Shown piece by piece: positions 32,596 through 43,823 of a stretch of 64,000 bases of DNA. The position numbers and the translations under genes are program-made. This stretch comes from Prochlorococcus sp. AG-355-K03 (GTDB lineage: Bacteria; Cyanobacteriota; Cyanobacteriia; PCC-6307; Cyanobiaceae). Position 1 is the stretch's first letter; every line of letters starts with the position of its first letter. The notes below the pieces were generated by a model. That model saw only the letters and a program-made list of their open reading frames with translations. It was not told the origin of the DNA and searched no databases. The stretch lies in assembly GCA_003278685.1 (NCBI GenBank), contig QCDS01000001.1, positions 1 to 64,000 of the forward strand, read 5' to 3'.

Positions 32596-34356
32596 TTATT
32601 TTTCTAATTCAAAATGATTATGAATCGCATTAACTGCTTTGTCACAATCTTTTTCTAAGACAATACATGAAGTCCTAATTTCACTAGTGGCGATCATTTC
32701 AATATTGATATTTTGGTCAGCCAATGCTCTAAATATTTTTCCAGCCGTCCCAACCTTAAATGCCATTCCCGCTCCTACAGTACTTACTTTTGCTATGGCA
32801 GGGCCATCTTCAATGTATGATCCGGGTAATTTTTTTGTTAAGGCCTCAAAAACTAAGTTAGCTTTTTCTCTATCTTGTTTATTCATTGTAAGACTAATAT
32901 CTTTAGTTTTTAAAGTGGAAATTCTTTCAGACTGAACAATAGTATCGATAAGTAAATTATTTTCAGCTAATGCTAAACATATCGATGCTGCTACTCCTGG
33001 ACGATCAGGCAGTTTTCGAAAGCTCACCTGAACTTGGTTTTTATCTAATGCAATTCCTCTTACTTCAGGTTGATCTTGTTTTTCATTGATTGGATTAACA
33101 AATATTTGTGTATCGGATAACTTAAATTTCTCAGCAACAAATCTAATAGCTTTTGGTATATTATTAATTTCAATTACACAGCTGACTTTAATTTCACTAG
33201 TAGCTATTAACCTAACGTTTATATTCGCTTGAGATAAAGTATCAAATAAATCAGCTGAAACACTAGGTCTGCCCATAATGCCTGCTCCTTGAATACTTAA
33301 TTTTGTCATGTTGGTTTTTAAGTTAAATTCTCCCCCTAATTGACTAGTTATAAGTTCACATTGTTCTGCAGTCTTTTTTACTTCTAATTCACCAACAGTA
33401 AATGTAATATCGTTTTTATTTCCATCATTTGTCGCTTGTATTATTAAATCTACGTTAATACTTGCTTCTGAAAGTTTTTCAAATATTTGCGCAGCAATCC
33501 CAGGCCTATCAGGAATATTTGAGAGACTGAATACTGCTTGGTTTTCTAATACTTCAAGACTATTGACTGTTTTTGTTAATTCTAAGCTTCCTCTTTTTAG
33601 CGGGAGAGGTTGGATTTGGCTTGCTAAGAGAGTCCCACTGGAGTCATTTTGGCTTGATTTGACACACAATTTAATTCCATAATTGCGAGCAATTTCTACT
33701 GCTCTTGGATGGAGAACAGAAGCACCGACGCTTGCAAGTTCAAGCATTTCCTCGCAGCTAATTTCATCTAAGAGTTTTGCATTAGGAACAATCCTTGGAT
33801 CAGTAGTAAGAACCCCTGGAACGTCTGTATAAATTTCGCAAGTCTCAGCTCCTAAAGCTGTTGATAAAGCTACCGCTGAAGTATCTGAACCACCTCTACC
33901 CAAAGTTGTAATTTCCATTGAACCCGTATGGCTTAATGTTGTTCCTTGAAATCCAGCTACGACAACTACAAAACCCTGATTTAAATAATTTTGGATCCTT
34001 TCTGTTTTAATATCCAGAATTCTCGCTTTCCCATGAATTGATTCAGTAATAATTCCAACCTGGCTTCCAGTCATTGAAATTGCAGGTATTCCATATTCGT
34101 TTAATGCCATTGATAGAAGAGCTATGGTTACTTGCTCTCCAGTTGAGAGAAGCATATCCAATTCTCTTCGATTGGGATTTTTACTAATTGATTCCGCTAA
34201 ACAATTTAAATCATCTGTAGTTTGCCCCATCGCAGAGACAACTACGACAATTTCATTCCCAGCTTCTTGACTTTGACAAATGCTACTTGCAATATTTTTA
34301 ATTTTTTTAATATCACCGACAGAAGTACCGCCAAATTTTTTTACTAGTAAAGCCAT
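32596..34356 (-). CDS. lysC: Aspartate kinase with duplicated ACT domains
   Basis: LLVKKFGGTSVG, GRGGSDTSAVAL; two long related ACT-type C-terminal segments. Confidence 0.95.
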   Translation of the reverse strand: MALLVKKFGGTSVGDIKKIKNIASSICQSQEAGNEIVVVVSAMGQTTDDLNCLAESISKNPNRRELDMLLSTGEQVTIALLSMALNEYGIPAISMTGSQVGIITESIHGKARILDIKTERIQNYLNQGFVVVVAGFQGTTLSHTGSMEITTLGRGGSDTSAVALSTALGAETCEIYTDVPGVLTTDPRIVPNAKLLDEISCEEMLELASVGASVLHPRAVEIARNYGIKLCVKSSQNDSSGTLLASQIQPLPLKRGSLELTKTVNSLEVLENQAVFSLSNIPDRPGIAAQIFEKLSEASINVDLIIQATNDGNKNDITFTVGELEVKKTAEQCELITSQLGGEFNLKTNMTKLSIQGAGIMGRPSVSADLFDTLSQANINVRLIATSEIKVSCVIEINNIPKAIRFVAEKFKLSDTQIFVNPINEKQDQPEVRGIALDKNQVQVSFRKLPDRPGVAASICLALAENNLLIDTIVQSERISTLKTKDISLTMNKQDREKANLVFEALTKKLPGSYIEDGPAIAKVSTVGAGMAFKVGTAGKIFRALADQNINIEMIATSEIRTSCIVLEKDCDKAVNAIHNHFELEK

Positions 34357-34395
34357 ATTTAAATGATAATGTAAATTCTTAAACTTATAATTTGG

Positions 34396-35397
34396 TTAAC
34401 TTAAATTAATTAATTTCTCTGTAAAAACATTTATGGGATTATTACCTTGTTTTAGTAATGATTCAATATCTAGTAACTTACTCATTAAATTAATTAAATA
34501 TTCTTGAGATACATTTTTGACTTTTTTTCGAATAAAAAAAATTCTTTTTGGATTAGAAATGCCTGCAAGATTACAAATCTTTTCTGCATCATCGTTACCT
34601 GAATTAACTGCTAGTTTTATAATGGTATGAATTCTTATTTGACTAATTAAACCTGCATTTAGTCTTAAAGCAGGTTCTCCTTTCTGTAAAGAATAATTTA
34701 TTTCAATGAGGCTTTCATTAATATTGTTTTGTAAGAGAAGATCAATGATTTTGAAAATATTGGATTGATGATCACTAAATATTTTTTTTACATCAATACT
34801 TTTAAGAAAAAGTTGTGAATTCGAATCACTTGATATTGCAGAGAGGTATGTTTTAGCTTTGGCTAATTCATTTATTAGTTTAAAGCTGTCATTACCAACT
34901 GAATCAATTATTAATTCAGCTGCATTGTTATCAATTTTGATATTCATTTCATTTGCTGCATCTTCTAAAAATCTTTTTTGGCCCTCAAAGTCCCAAATTT
35001 CTGGTAAAGAAAATGATTTTTCTTTGGCTAAATTATTTTTAATAAGTTTTTGTAAAAATTTAGTACTCTTTAGTCTTGAGTCAGGTTTTTTTGTATTTTG
35101 CAAAATGAAATAAGTATTTTGAGGTATATTGTCATGAATTTTTTCAAATTTAGTTCTTAAATCTTCATTTTTGGCAGTAAAAATGGGATTATTTTTCAAT
35201 GTAACTATTCTGTATCCATCTCCAAAAGGAGGTGTAAGAACTTCATCAAAAGCTTTATTGACTTGCTCATCATCATCTCCATTTAAATTAGTTACGTTTA
35301 TTTCTTTCCATTCTTTGGATACTTCCTTATCAATTAATTTTTGAATAAATGTATTTTGAGCATTTAGATCATTACCCCATAATATTTGTATTGGCAT
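34396..35397 (-). CDS. holA: DNA polymerase III delta subunit
   Basis: Delta-subunit layout: short N-terminal strand ILWGNDL, EWKEINVTNLNGDD, C-terminal ...LLDIESLLKQGN. Confidence 0.8.
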   Translation of the reverse strand: MPIQILWGNDLNAQNTFIQKLIDKEVSKEWKEINVTNLNGDDDEQVNKAFDEVLTPPFGDGYRIVTLKNNPIFTAKNEDLRTKFEKIHDNIPQNTYFILQNTKKPDSRLKSTKFLQKLIKNNLAKEKSFSLPEIWDFEGQKRFLEDAANEMNIKIDNNAAELIIDSVGNDSFKLINELAKAKTYLSAISSDSNSQLFLKSIDVKKIFSDHQSNIFKIIDLLLQNNINESLIEINYSLQKGEPALRLNAGLISQIRIHTIIKLAVNSGNDDAEKICNLAGISNPKRIFFIRKKVKNVSQEYLINLMSKLLDIESLLKQGNNPINVFTEKLINLS

Positions 35398-35455
35398 AAT
35401 AGCTCAATAAAAACCATATATTAACTATGATTACTTCTAACACAAGTAAAATTTA

Positions 35456-36079
35456 ATGGTAATAGATCATCCAATTTTTTTGGAAAGCATCAGATTCATA
35501 AGATCTCGTTTAGCAGCCAATGATCTAAATTATTTGGAAAAAAAAGTATTAGAGAGATTAGTCCATACTTCAGGAGATTTTACGGTTCAAAATCTTGTAA
35601 ATTTTAGTGAAGGTGCTTGTGAAAAGGGTCTTCAGGCACTTAAAAATGGTGCTCCGATTTTAACTGATACCGATATGGCAGCAGCAGCAATAAAATCCAT
35701 GGCAGAAAATACAACTAGGAATAAAGTATTCACCGCTAGAATGTGGTTTGGAAAAAATAATAATACAAACTTAACTAAAACTGCATATGGCTTAAGTGAA
35801 GGTTGGAAGGAGTTATCCGCTATAAATTCTGGAAGCAAATCTCCTATTGTAGTTATTGGCAGTTCGCCTACAGCGTTAACTTATTTAATTGATATTTTAG
35901 AAAATGCAAAAGATTTACCTAGTTTAATTATCGGAATGCCTGTTGGATTTATTGGAGTAGAGAATAGCAAAAATAAACTGATTTCCACCGATCTTCCTAG
36001 AATTGTTTTGAATTCAACTAGAGGAGGTGCTGCCATGGCAGCTGCTGCGGTTAACGCCTTATTAAGGGAAACTATTTAA
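35456..36079 (+). CDS. cobH: Precorrin-8X methylmutase
   Basis: LVHTSGDFTV, GAPILTDTDMAAA, IIGMPVGFIGVENSK, TRGGAAMAAAAVNAL. Confidence 0.93.
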   Translation: MVIDHPIFLESIRFIRSRLAANDLNYLEKKVLERLVHTSGDFTVQNLVNFSEGACEKGLQALKNGAPILTDTDMAAAAIKSMAENTTRNKVFTARMWFGKNNNTNLTKTAYGLSEGWKELSAINSGSKSPIVVIGSSPTALTYLIDILENAKDLPSLIIGMPVGFIGVENSKNKLISTDLPRIVLNSTRGGAAMAAAAVNALLRETI

Positions 36080-36110
36080 AGAGTATTTATTTTATAAAAA
36101 TGTCAAAAAT

Positions 36111-38852
36111 CTACTTAATATCATAATTTAATTTGTTATTTTCTTCTAAAGAATTTAAAACTGATTTTGCTTTTTCTATAACTTCTTTTGGGACTCCTGC
36201 TAATTTAGCTGCTTCTATGCCATAGCTTTTGTTTGAGCCCCCTTTAACAATCCTGTGGCTAAAAATTAGCTGATCGTTATTTTGTTCTACTAAAACTTGA
36301 AAATTTTGTATATTCTTATTTGAATTTTTTAAATAATTAAGCTCATGATAGTGCGTAGCAAAAATAGTATTACATTGAATTTTTTTTGCAAGATATTCAC
36401 TTACTGACCAAGCTATTGAAAGTCCATCAAAAGTAGATGTCCCTCTGCCAATCTCATCAAGTAAAACTAGTGAGCTAGAAGTTGCCTGATTTAGAATTGA
36501 TGCAGTTTCAGACATTTCTACCATAAATGTTGATTGTCCAGATGATTGATCATCAACAGCCCCAATTCTTGTGAAAATCCTATCTGCAATCTTGATTTCA
36601 GCATTATTAGCAGGAACAAAGCTACCAATTTGTGTGAGAATTTGTATTAAACCAAGTTGTCTTATAAAGCAACTTTTTCCGCTTGCATTGGGACCGGTTA
36701 ATATAATTAATTTTTGATTATCCGCAAAAGAGATATCGTTTGCTACAAACTTTTTATCACTTAACAATTGCTCTACAATTGGATTTCTTCCTGCGATAAT
36801 TTTTGTACTATTTTTTGTTATTGAATCATTTATTGGTATTAATGAAGGTTTTATAAAATTGTTTTCTACTGAAGTAATTGATAAACCAAGTAGTGCATCA
36901 AGAGATGCTATGGATTTTGCGATTGATCTTATTTGTTTTGTTTTTTCAGCAACTATATTTCTTAATTCGCAGAAAATTTCATATTCTTTTGATGAAGCTC
37001 TACTTTTTATTTGGAAAATCTTATTTTCTTTATTTTTAATTTCAGAAGTGATATACCTTTCTTCATTAGTAAGTGTTTGCCTTTTGATCCAATGTTGTGG
37101 AGCTAAATTAACTTTTGACTTATTAATAGAAATGTAATAACCAAAATTTTTATGAAATTGAATTTTTAGGTTTGAAATTTTGCTAATTTTTCTTTCCTTT
37201 GATTCCTCTTTATTTAGCCACTCAGAGTAATCATCCATTAAATTTCGTAAACCATCTAATATATTGTCAACACCATCGTGGATCATGCCTCCTTCACTAA
37301 TATTTAGAGGAGGATTTTCTACTAATTTAAAACTTATAGTATCAGCTAATTCTAAGAGTCCTTTATCAATATTTTTTAATTGATCAGTCCAATCTGGGAG
37401 ATCATATTTAAATAATTCAATTATGGATTTTAGTCTAGGCAATTTTTTTAAACCTTCAGCTATTGCAATTAAGTCTCTGGGACTTGCATGACCTGCACAA
37501 GCTCTACCTGCAAGTCTTTCTAAATCCCCCATTGCCCTAAGTAAATTTTGGGTATCTGTACGTAATTTTTTAGATTCAAGAAAGTTTGTAATTATATTTT
37601 GTCTTTTATAAATTTCATTAACGTTTAATAGTGGTGAATCTATCCACCTTCTTAAACACCTTGCGCCCATACAGGTATAAGTCCTATCAATACTCCATAG
37701 TAGCGAACCTACATAATTGTTTTCTCTTTGCGTATTTTTGATTTCTAAGTTTTTTTGAGTTTGATAATCAATAATTAATTTGTTGTGACCATATTGGATT
37801 TGTGGAAAGTCTAATGAGATTTTTAAAGAAGAATCTTTATCTAAATTTGAAGGATTAATTTTTTCTAAATAATTTAATAAACCTCCAAGTGATCTAGTTG
37901 CATTGTTTAAATTTTTAAGTCCTATTCCCTCTAGGTTTGCAATTTGGAAATAATTTTTTATTAGATAATTTGCTTCATTAATTCCAAAATTAGTCTCTTG
38001 AGAAACAGTATATGTAATTTGACTATTTCCTTTAATTAATAAATCTCTTACTGCATTGCTTCCTACAATGATTTCTGAAGAATCTAATTTAATAATTTCA
38101 TCAAATAGTTTTGACAGAGATTGGCCTTCTAAAGTTATTAATTCTCCTGTGCTTACATCAGCTTTTGATATACCCCATTCATAAGATTCATCTTTGTTTT
38201 CTTCTGATAAGTAAATAGCACTAATCCAATTATTTTTCTTTGCTATCAACATCCCCTCTTCAATTACAGTTCCAGGAGTAATTATTCTTGTTATTCCTCT
38301 TTTAATTGGAGTCCCATAATTTCCAGAACTTTTTTCTAATTGATCGCATATAACCACAGAATAATTTTTTTTAATTAAATCAGCACAGTATCTCTCCATT
38401 GCATGATGGGGAACCCCTGCCATAGGGATCTTACCAATCTCTTTGCCAGCATCTTTACTGGTAAGCGTTATTTCTAAAAGGTTAGATATTAATACAGCGT
38501 CCTCAAAAAAACATTCAAAAAAATCTCCTAATCTATAAAGTAATAACCTATCTTTATTTTCTTCTTTTAGAGTTACATAATGCTTCATTACAGGAGTTAA
38601 TTTCAGTTTTGAAACTGTTTTATAGCTATACGATTCTTCATTGATGCAAACATTTTTGTTATTTGAAATTAAATCAGTCTTGAATTTATTTATTAAATTA
38701 GTTGAATTTTTTCTTTGTCTGGGTCTTTTTTGCGATTCTTTTTTTAAATCTTCCAAAGATAAATCTTCTGGAATTTTTGTTATTTCTTTTTGTTCATTAT
38801 TATCATTACCAATCGCAAATAAATTCTTTTGAATTATCGTATCTTCTTGCAT
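36111..38852 (-). CDS. mutS: DNA mismatch repair protein MutS (MutS1 type) with N-terminal extension
   Basis: [35 protein letters not shown] (F-x-E motif), [33 protein letters not shown]. Confidence 0.96.
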   Translation of the reverse strand: MQEDTIIQKNLFAIGNDNNEQKEITKIPEDLSLEDLKKESQKRPRQRKNSTNLINKFKTDLISNNKNVCINEESYSYKTVSKLKLTPVMKHYVTLKEENKDRLLLYRLGDFFECFFEDAVLISNLLEITLTSKDAGKEIGKIPMAGVPHHAMERYCADLIKKNYSVVICDQLEKSSGNYGTPIKRGITRIITPGTVIEEGMLIAKKNNWISAIYLSEENKDESYEWGISKADVSTGELITLEGQSLSKLFDEIIKLDSSEIIVGSNAVRDLLIKGNSQITYTVSQETNFGINEANYLIKNYFQIANLEGIGLKNLNNATRSLGGLLNYLEKINPSNLDKDSSLKISLDFPQIQYGHNKLIIDYQTQKNLEIKNTQRENNYVGSLLWSIDRTYTCMGARCLRRWIDSPLLNVNEIYKRQNIITNFLESKKLRTDTQNLLRAMGDLERLAGRACAGHASPRDLIAIAEGLKKLPRLKSIIELFKYDLPDWTDQLKNIDKGLLELADTISFKLVENPPLNISEGGMIHDGVDNILDGLRNLMDDYSEWLNKEESKERKISKISNLKIQFHKNFGYYISINKSKVNLAPQHWIKRQTLTNEERYITSEIKNKENKIFQIKSRASSKEYEIFCELRNIVAEKTKQIRSIAKSIASLDALLGLSITSVENNFIKPSLIPINDSITKNSTKIIAGRNPIVEQLLSDKKFVANDISFADNQKLIILTGPNASGKSCFIRQLGLIQILTQIGSFVPANNAEIKIADRIFTRIGAVDDQSSGQSTFMVEMSETASILNQATSSSLVLLDEIGRGTSTFDGLSIAWSVSEYLAKKIQCNTIFATHYHELNYLKNSNKNIQNFQVLVEQNNDQLIFSHRIVKGGSNKSYGIEAAKLAGVPKEVIEKAKSVLNSLEENNKLNYDIK

Positions 38853-38964
38853 ACTTTTTTAATTCCTAAATAGATATTAGGTAGAAATTTTTTTTTTGCA
38901 TTTAAAGTGGCTAAAGTATGTAAATTTTCTCTAATAATTATCATTTTCATGAGATTATAGTATT

Positions 38965-38970
38965 TATAAT
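38965..38970 (+). promoter_or_regulatory. Putative -10 box (TATAAT) for psbZ
   Basis: Exact TATAAT 22 bp upstream of the psbZ ATG; no clear -35. Confidence 0.35.
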
Positions 38971-38992
38971 ATTTGAAACCTAAGACTGAATT

Positions 38993-39190
38993 ATGCAGGC
39001 TGTTAACTTTTTCTTCGTAAATGCTCTATTATTTGCTTCTTTAATTGCGGTAGTTGGAGTACCCGTTTTATATGTGACTCAACCTTCTACTGAAGAAGGA
39101 CAGCGAGAAAGTAGGAGAAAAATTTATTCTATTGCTGCTGTTTGGGTTGTTTTGGTTTTTGTTACAGGAATAGTTTCTTCATTAGTTTGA
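38993..39190 (+). CDS. psbZ: Photosystem II protein PsbZ
   Basis: Two TM helices, VGVPVLYVTQP ... VWVVLVFVTGIVSSLV; position next to ribH. Confidence 0.85.
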   Translation: MQAVNFFFVNALLFASLIAVVGVPVLYVTQPSTEEGQRESRRKIYSIAAVWVVLVFVTGIVSSLV

Positions 39191-39239
39191 ACTTAATACC
39201 TTTTCGTGAGAGTCTATTAATATATCTAAGTAAAATTTA

Positions 39240-39716
39240 ATGGCTATTTTTGAGGGTTCTTTTACTAATGCCTCTACTTTAAAAGTTGGGATTGTAATAG
39301 CAAGATTTAATGATTTAATTACAAATAAAATTTTATCTGGTTGTCTTGATTGTTTAAAAAGACATGGTTTAGATACTTCAGAATTAAGTAATCAAGTGGA
39401 TATAGTTTGGGTTCCTGGTTCTTTCGAATTGCCAATTGCAGCTAAAACTCTTATGAAAAAAAAGAGTTATGACGTTGTAATTGCCCTTGGAGCCGTTATT
39501 CGTGGTGAAACCTCTCACTATGATGTGGTTGTATCTGAAGCTAGTAAGGGTATTTCGCAACTCTCAAATGAAAATAATGTTCCAATTATTTTTGGAGTTT
39601 TAACCACTGACACTATGCAGCAGGCTTTAGAAAGAGCAGGTATAAAGAATAATCTTGGTTGGAATTATGCTTTACAAGCAATTGAAATGGGATCTTTAGT
39701 TAAAAATTTAAATTAA
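39240..39716 (+). CDS. ribH: 6,7-dimethyl-8-ribityllumazine synthase
   Basis: [48 protein letters not shown]. Confidence 0.97.
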   Translation: MAIFEGSFTNASTLKVGIVIARFNDLITNKILSGCLDCLKRHGLDTSELSNQVDIVWVPGSFELPIAAKTLMKKKSYDVVIALGAVIRGETSHYDVVVSEASKGISQLSNENNVPIIFGVLTTDTMQQALERAGIKNNLGWNYALQAIEMGSLVKNLN

Positions 39717-39730
39717 TTGAATTAATTTAA
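39708..39730. repeat. Inverted repeat TTAAATTAATT-g-AATTAATTTAA spanning the ribH stop
   Basis: 11-nt perfect arms around a single central base. Confidence 0.6.
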
Positions 39731-39777
39731 TTATTTCTATCATTGATCCCTTCTTTGAGATAAAATAAGAAAGTTAT

Positions 39778-39849
39778 GCGGATGTAGCTCAGTGGTAGAG
39801 CATCTCCTTGCCAAGGAGAATGTCGAGAGTTCGAATCTCTTCATCCGCT
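39778..39849 (+). tRNA. tRNA-Gly(GCC)
   Basis: GCGGATG...CATCCGC acceptor stem, GCTCAGTGGTAGAGC D-arm, TCTCC-TTGCCAA-GGAGA anticodon arm, GTTCGAAT T-loop; CCA not encoded. Confidence 0.97.
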
Positions 39850-39853
39850 TTTA

Positions 39854-40327
39854 ATGTTTGTATCTTTTAGAATATTATTTAAAGATAATTTCGTAATGAC
39901 AAGAGTAATTTCTACTGAGGATTTAAAGGAATTATTTACTAAACCTTATGGTGCAGATGCACCAACAAAACAAAAATGGGCTCAATTTTATAATGAGAAT
40001 GTTATTTTTACAGACCCAACTCAGGAAACAGAGGGCTTAGATTCTTATGTTAAAGCTCAAGAAAAGCTAGTTAAAAGATGTGATGATGTTTTTTTAGAAA
40101 CTCATGCAATTTCCATAACTGGGGATTGTGGATTTGTTGAATGGACAATGGGTTTAAAAATTATGGGCAAAGAATTTATTTATCCTGGAACTACTCGTTT
40201 ACTATTTGGGGAAAATGGATTAATCAAAGAGCACAGAGATTACTTTGATTTTTGCGGCCCAACTTTTGGACCTGTTCCTATTTTAGGACCTTTTATAAGA
40301 TGGCTTTATGGTAAATTTGTATCTTGA
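39854..40327 (+). CDS. NTF2/SnoaL-like fold protein (likely start 39896)
   Basis: KWAQFYNENVIFTDPTQETEGLDSYVKAQE...RLLFGENGLIKEHRDYFD pattern. Confidence 0.65.
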   Translation: MFVSFRILFKDNFVMTRVISTEDLKELFTKPYGADAPTKQKWAQFYNENVIFTDPTQETEGLDSYVKAQEKLVKRCDDVFLETHAISITGDCGFVEWTMGLKIMGKEFIYPGTTRLLFGENGLIKEHRDYFDFCGPTFGPVPILGPFIRWLYGKFVS

Positions 40328-40354
40328 TTTTGTTTTCTTTAGAAACAGAGTGGT

Positions 40355-40810
40355 TTATATTTCACGAATCAATAAATTTTGAGAAGTAACTTCTTTAAAA
40401 TCACATTGAGAATAAAACAATTTTTTATTTGTTGTCATTAAATATAATTTTTTTGTATTTTTAATTTTTTTAGAAGATAAAAGATTTTTTACAATTAATG
40501 TGCCAAAACCTTTGCCTTGGTGATTTTGATCAATAACAATATCCCAAAGCACTCCGCGATAAATCCCATCGGTTAAAGCTCTACCAAAACCAACTATTTC
40601 TTTACCAACCCAAAGACTTATTACGACATCACTGTTAGCAAGACATTTTTTTAGATCAGTAATTGTTCTATTTTTTGCCCAGAAAGCATTGTTATTTAGT
40701 AATTTTTGTAGCTTAATTAATCCATTTGTTGGGTTAAAATTAGGACCTAATCCAAAAACTCTTAACCCTAAAGCTCCTTTGGCATGTTTGATTAGTGATA
40801 TTTCTTTCAT
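40355..40810 (-). CDS. ycf52: GNAT-family N-acetyltransferase, Ycf52-like
   Basis: VGFGRALTDGIYRGVLWDIVIDQNHQGKGFGTLIVKNLL matches plastid/cyanobacterial Ycf52 pattern. Confidence 0.7.
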   Translation of the reverse strand: MKEISLIKHAKGALGLRVFGLGPNFNPTNGLIKLQKLLNNNAFWAKNRTITDLKKCLANSDVVISLWVGKEIVGFGRALTDGIYRGVLWDIVIDQNHQGKGFGTLIVKNLLSSKKIKNTKKLYLMTTNKKLFYSQCDFKEVTSQNLLIREI

Positions 40811-40983
40811 TAATTAAAAAGATTTTTGAAAAGTGACGTCAGCTCGGTTGTTTTTGTGACTTTAATCTAAATACCTTAATCGATCGTTTCTATAAAATAA
40901 AGAGATAATATTTTTCTTCATTCTGTTGTAACGCACTAATTTATAATGTTTGTAATAAGATAATTTTTTAAGGACTTTGACTT

Positions 40984-43815
40984 ATGCTAAAACTTTTGTT
41001 GGGAGATCCGAATACACGAAAGTTAAAGCGCTATCAACCAATAGTGGAAGAGATAAATTTTTTAGAAGAAGAAATTTCAAATTTGACTGATGATGAGCTA
41101 AGAAAAGAAACTCAAAATCTTAAATCAAAGATTTCATCAGAATTAGATTTTAAAAAACAAAAAGAACTCCTAGAAGAATCCCTTCCTAAAGCTTTTGCAA
41201 TCGTAAGAGAAGCAAGCAAACGAGTTCTAGATATGAGACATTTTGATGTTCAGTTAATAGGCGGGATGGTTTTAAATGAGTGTCAAATTGCTGAGATGAA
41301 GACTGGAGAGGGAAAAACTCTTGTCGCAACATTACCTTGTTATTTAAATGCTCTTACTGGAAAAGGTGTTCATGTCGTTACTGTAAATGATTATTTAGCT
41401 AGAAGGGATGCTGAGTGGATGGGACAAGTTCATCGTTTTTTAGGTTTATCGGTTGGTTTGATTCAGCAAGATATGAATCCAGTTGAGAGAAAGAAAAATT
41501 ATGATTGTGATATAACTTATGCTACAAATTCAGAATTAGGATTTGATTATCTAAGAGATAATATGGCTACCGATATTAATGAGGTAGTTCAAAGAAAATT
41601 TAATTACTGCGTAATTGATGAGGTTGATTCAATATTAATCGATGAAGCAAGAACGCCTCTAATCATCTCCGGTCAAGTTGAAAGACCACAAGAAAAATAT
41701 AAAAAAGCTGCAGAATTAACTCTGACATTAATCAAAGCAAAAGAATTAAGTAAAGATGGTATTGATCCAGAAGGCGATTATGAAGTTGATGAAAAACAGA
41801 GAAGTTGTATATTAACTGATCAAGGTTTTGCAAAATGTGAAGAGTATTTGGGAGTTAATGATTTATATAATCCTCAAGATCCTTGGGCGCACTATATAAC
41901 TAACGCTTTAAAAGCCAAAGAATTATTTATTAAAGATGTAAATTATATTATTAAGAACGATGAGGCTGTCATAGTGGATGAATTTACTGGTAGGGTAATG
42001 CCAGGAAGACGTTGGAGTGATGGACAGCATCAGGCGATAGAAGCAAAAGAGAATCTTCAAATTCAACCTGAGACTCAAACATTAGCATCCATAACTTATC
42101 AGAATTTTTTCCTTTTATATCCTGGTTTAGCAGGAATGACCGGAACCGCAAAAACTGAGGAGGTCGAATTTGAAAAAACTTATAAATTAGAATCAACAGT
42201 TATACCTACAAATCAAATAAGAAAGAGACAAGATTGGTCTGATCAAGTATTTAAGACAGAGATTGGTAAATGGAAAGCTGTTGCTAAAGAAACTGCAAAA
42301 ATTCATAGAGATGGTAGACCTGTTTTAGTTGGTACAACAAGTGTTGAAAAAAGTGAATTATTAAGTTCACTTTTATATGAAGAAAAAATCCCACATAATT
42401 TGTTAAATGCCAAGCCAGAGAACGTTGAACGTGAGGCAGAAATTATTGCCCAGGCAGGAAGAGCAGGTGCTGTTACTATTGCGACTAATATGGCTGGAAG
42501 GGGAACAGATATAATTCTTGGCGGGAATAGTGACTATATGGCAAGGCTTAAATTAAAAGAAATTTTAATTCCTTTGTTAGTTAAGCCTGATAATGAGCAT
42601 AAGCCACCAATCCCTAAGCAAAGAAATTCAAAATCCAAGGGTGGTTTTTCTGCAAAAACTGGTTCAAATTTGAAAAAGACCATATCAAATTCTTCAACTA
42701 GTCTTTTCCCATGTAAGCTTGATGAAGCAATTGAAAAGAAACTCCAACTTTTATCTGATGAACTTGTTAAAAATTGGGGAGATAGACAACTTTCTGTCTT
42801 GGAGCTTGACGATAGGATAGCTACAGCTGCAGAAAAAGCACCAACCAATGATAACTTGATAAAGCTTTTGCGAGATTCTTTGTCTGATGTAAAAAAAGAA
42901 TATGAAAAAGTTTTGATTTACGAAGAAGAACAAGTTAGAGAAGCTGGCGGTTTACATGTCATTGGAACTGAGAGACATGAATCAAGAAGAGTGGATAATC
43001 AACTTAGAGGAAGAGCAGGAAGACAAGGTGATCTTGGAAGTACAAGATTCTTTTTATCTTTAGACGACAATTTATTAAGGATTTTTGGAGGTGATAGAGT
43101 AGCAAATCTAATGAATGCTTTTAGGGTTGATGAAGATATGCCTATTGAGTCAGGAATGCTTACTAGATCTCTAGAAAGTGCTCAAAAGAAAGTTGAAACC
43201 TACTATTACGATATTAGAAAACAAGTGTTTGAATACGACGAGGTAATGAACAATCAAAGAAAAGCAGTTTATGGCGAAAGACTAAGAGTATTGAAAGGAA
43301 TTGATTTAAAGAGACAAGTAATAGGATATGGAGAAAGGACAATGATTGAAATTGTAGATGCTTATATTAATCCTGATCTTCCTCCTGAAGAATGGAATAT
43401 TGATCAATTAATTTCTAAAGTCAAAGAATTTATATATTTATTAGATGATCTTAAATCTGATGATATTAATTTACTGTCAATAGAAGAATTAAAAAACTAT
43501 CTTCAAGAGCAGTTGCGAATAGCTTATGATCTAAAGGAATCACAAATAGAAAAGATTCGTCCAGGATTAATGAGAGAAGCTGAAAGATTTTTCATTTTGC
43601 AGCAAATCGATAACTTATGGCGAGAACATCTTCAATCCATGGATTCCTTGCGGGAATCAGTCGGATTGAGAGGTTATGGTCAAAAAGATCCATTAATCGA
43701 ATATAAAAACGAAGGATATGACATGTTTCTCGAAATGATGACTAATATGAGACGAAATGTTATTTATTCAATGTTTATGTTTCAACCTAAAACTGACGTT
43801 AGTGAGACAAATTAA
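40984..43815 (+). CDS. secA: Preprotein translocase subunit SecA
   Basis: [74 protein letters not shown]. Confidence 0.98.
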   Translation: MLKLLLGDPNTRKLKRYQPIVEEINFLEEEISNLTDDELRKETQNLKSKISSELDFKKQKELLEESLPKAFAIVREASKRVLDMRHFDVQLIGGMVLNECQIAEMKTGEGKTLVATLPCYLNALTGKGVHVVTVNDYLARRDAEWMGQVHRFLGLSVGLIQQDMNPVERKKNYDCDITYATNSELGFDYLRDNMATDINEVVQRKFNYCVIDEVDSILIDEARTPLIISGQVERPQEKYKKAAELTLTLIKAKELSKDGIDPEGDYEVDEKQRSCILTDQGFAKCEEYLGVNDLYNPQDPWAHYITNALKAKELFIKDVNYIIKNDEAVIVDEFTGRVMPGRRWSDGQHQAIEAKENLQIQPETQTLASITYQNFFLLYPGLAGMTGTAKTEEVEFEKTYKLESTVIPTNQIRKRQDWSDQVFKTEIGKWKAVAKETAKIHRDGRPVLVGTTSVEKSELLSSLLYEEKIPHNLLNAKPENVEREAEIIAQAGRAGAVTIATNMAGRGTDIILGGNSDYMARLKLKEILIPLLVKPDNEHKPPIPKQRNSKSKGGFSAKTGSNLKKTISNSSTSLFPCKLDEAIEKKLQLLSDELVKNWGDRQLSVLELDDRIATAAEKAPTNDNLIKLLRDSLSDVKKEYEKVLIYEEEQVREAGGLHVIGTERHESRRVDNQLRGRAGRQGDLGSTRFFLSLDDNLLRIFGGDRVANLMNAFRVDEDMPIESGMLTRSLESAQKKVETYYYDIRKQVFEYDEVMNNQRKAVYGERLRVLKGIDLKRQVIGYGERTMIEIVDAYINPDLPPEEWNIDQLISKVKEFIYLLDDLKSDDINLLSIEELKNYLQEQLRIAYDLKESQIEKIRPGLMREAERFFILQQIDNLWREHLQSMDSLRESVGLRGYGQKDPLIEYKNEGYDMFLEMMTNMRRNVIYSMFMFQPKTDVSETN

Positions 43816-43823
43816 ATCAATAT

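Noticed and set aside
39778-39849. tRNA-Gly as a genomic-island integration site
   Set aside because: No integrase, no repeated tRNA 3' end noticed downstream, and flanks are core genes.
40860-40984. CGATCG palindrome and AT-rich region upstream of secA as a regulator site
   Set aside because: Too short and common to support without conservation data.
42534-42848. Antisense ORF of 104 aa within secA
   Set aside because: Shadow of secA coding sequence; no independent evidence of coding.
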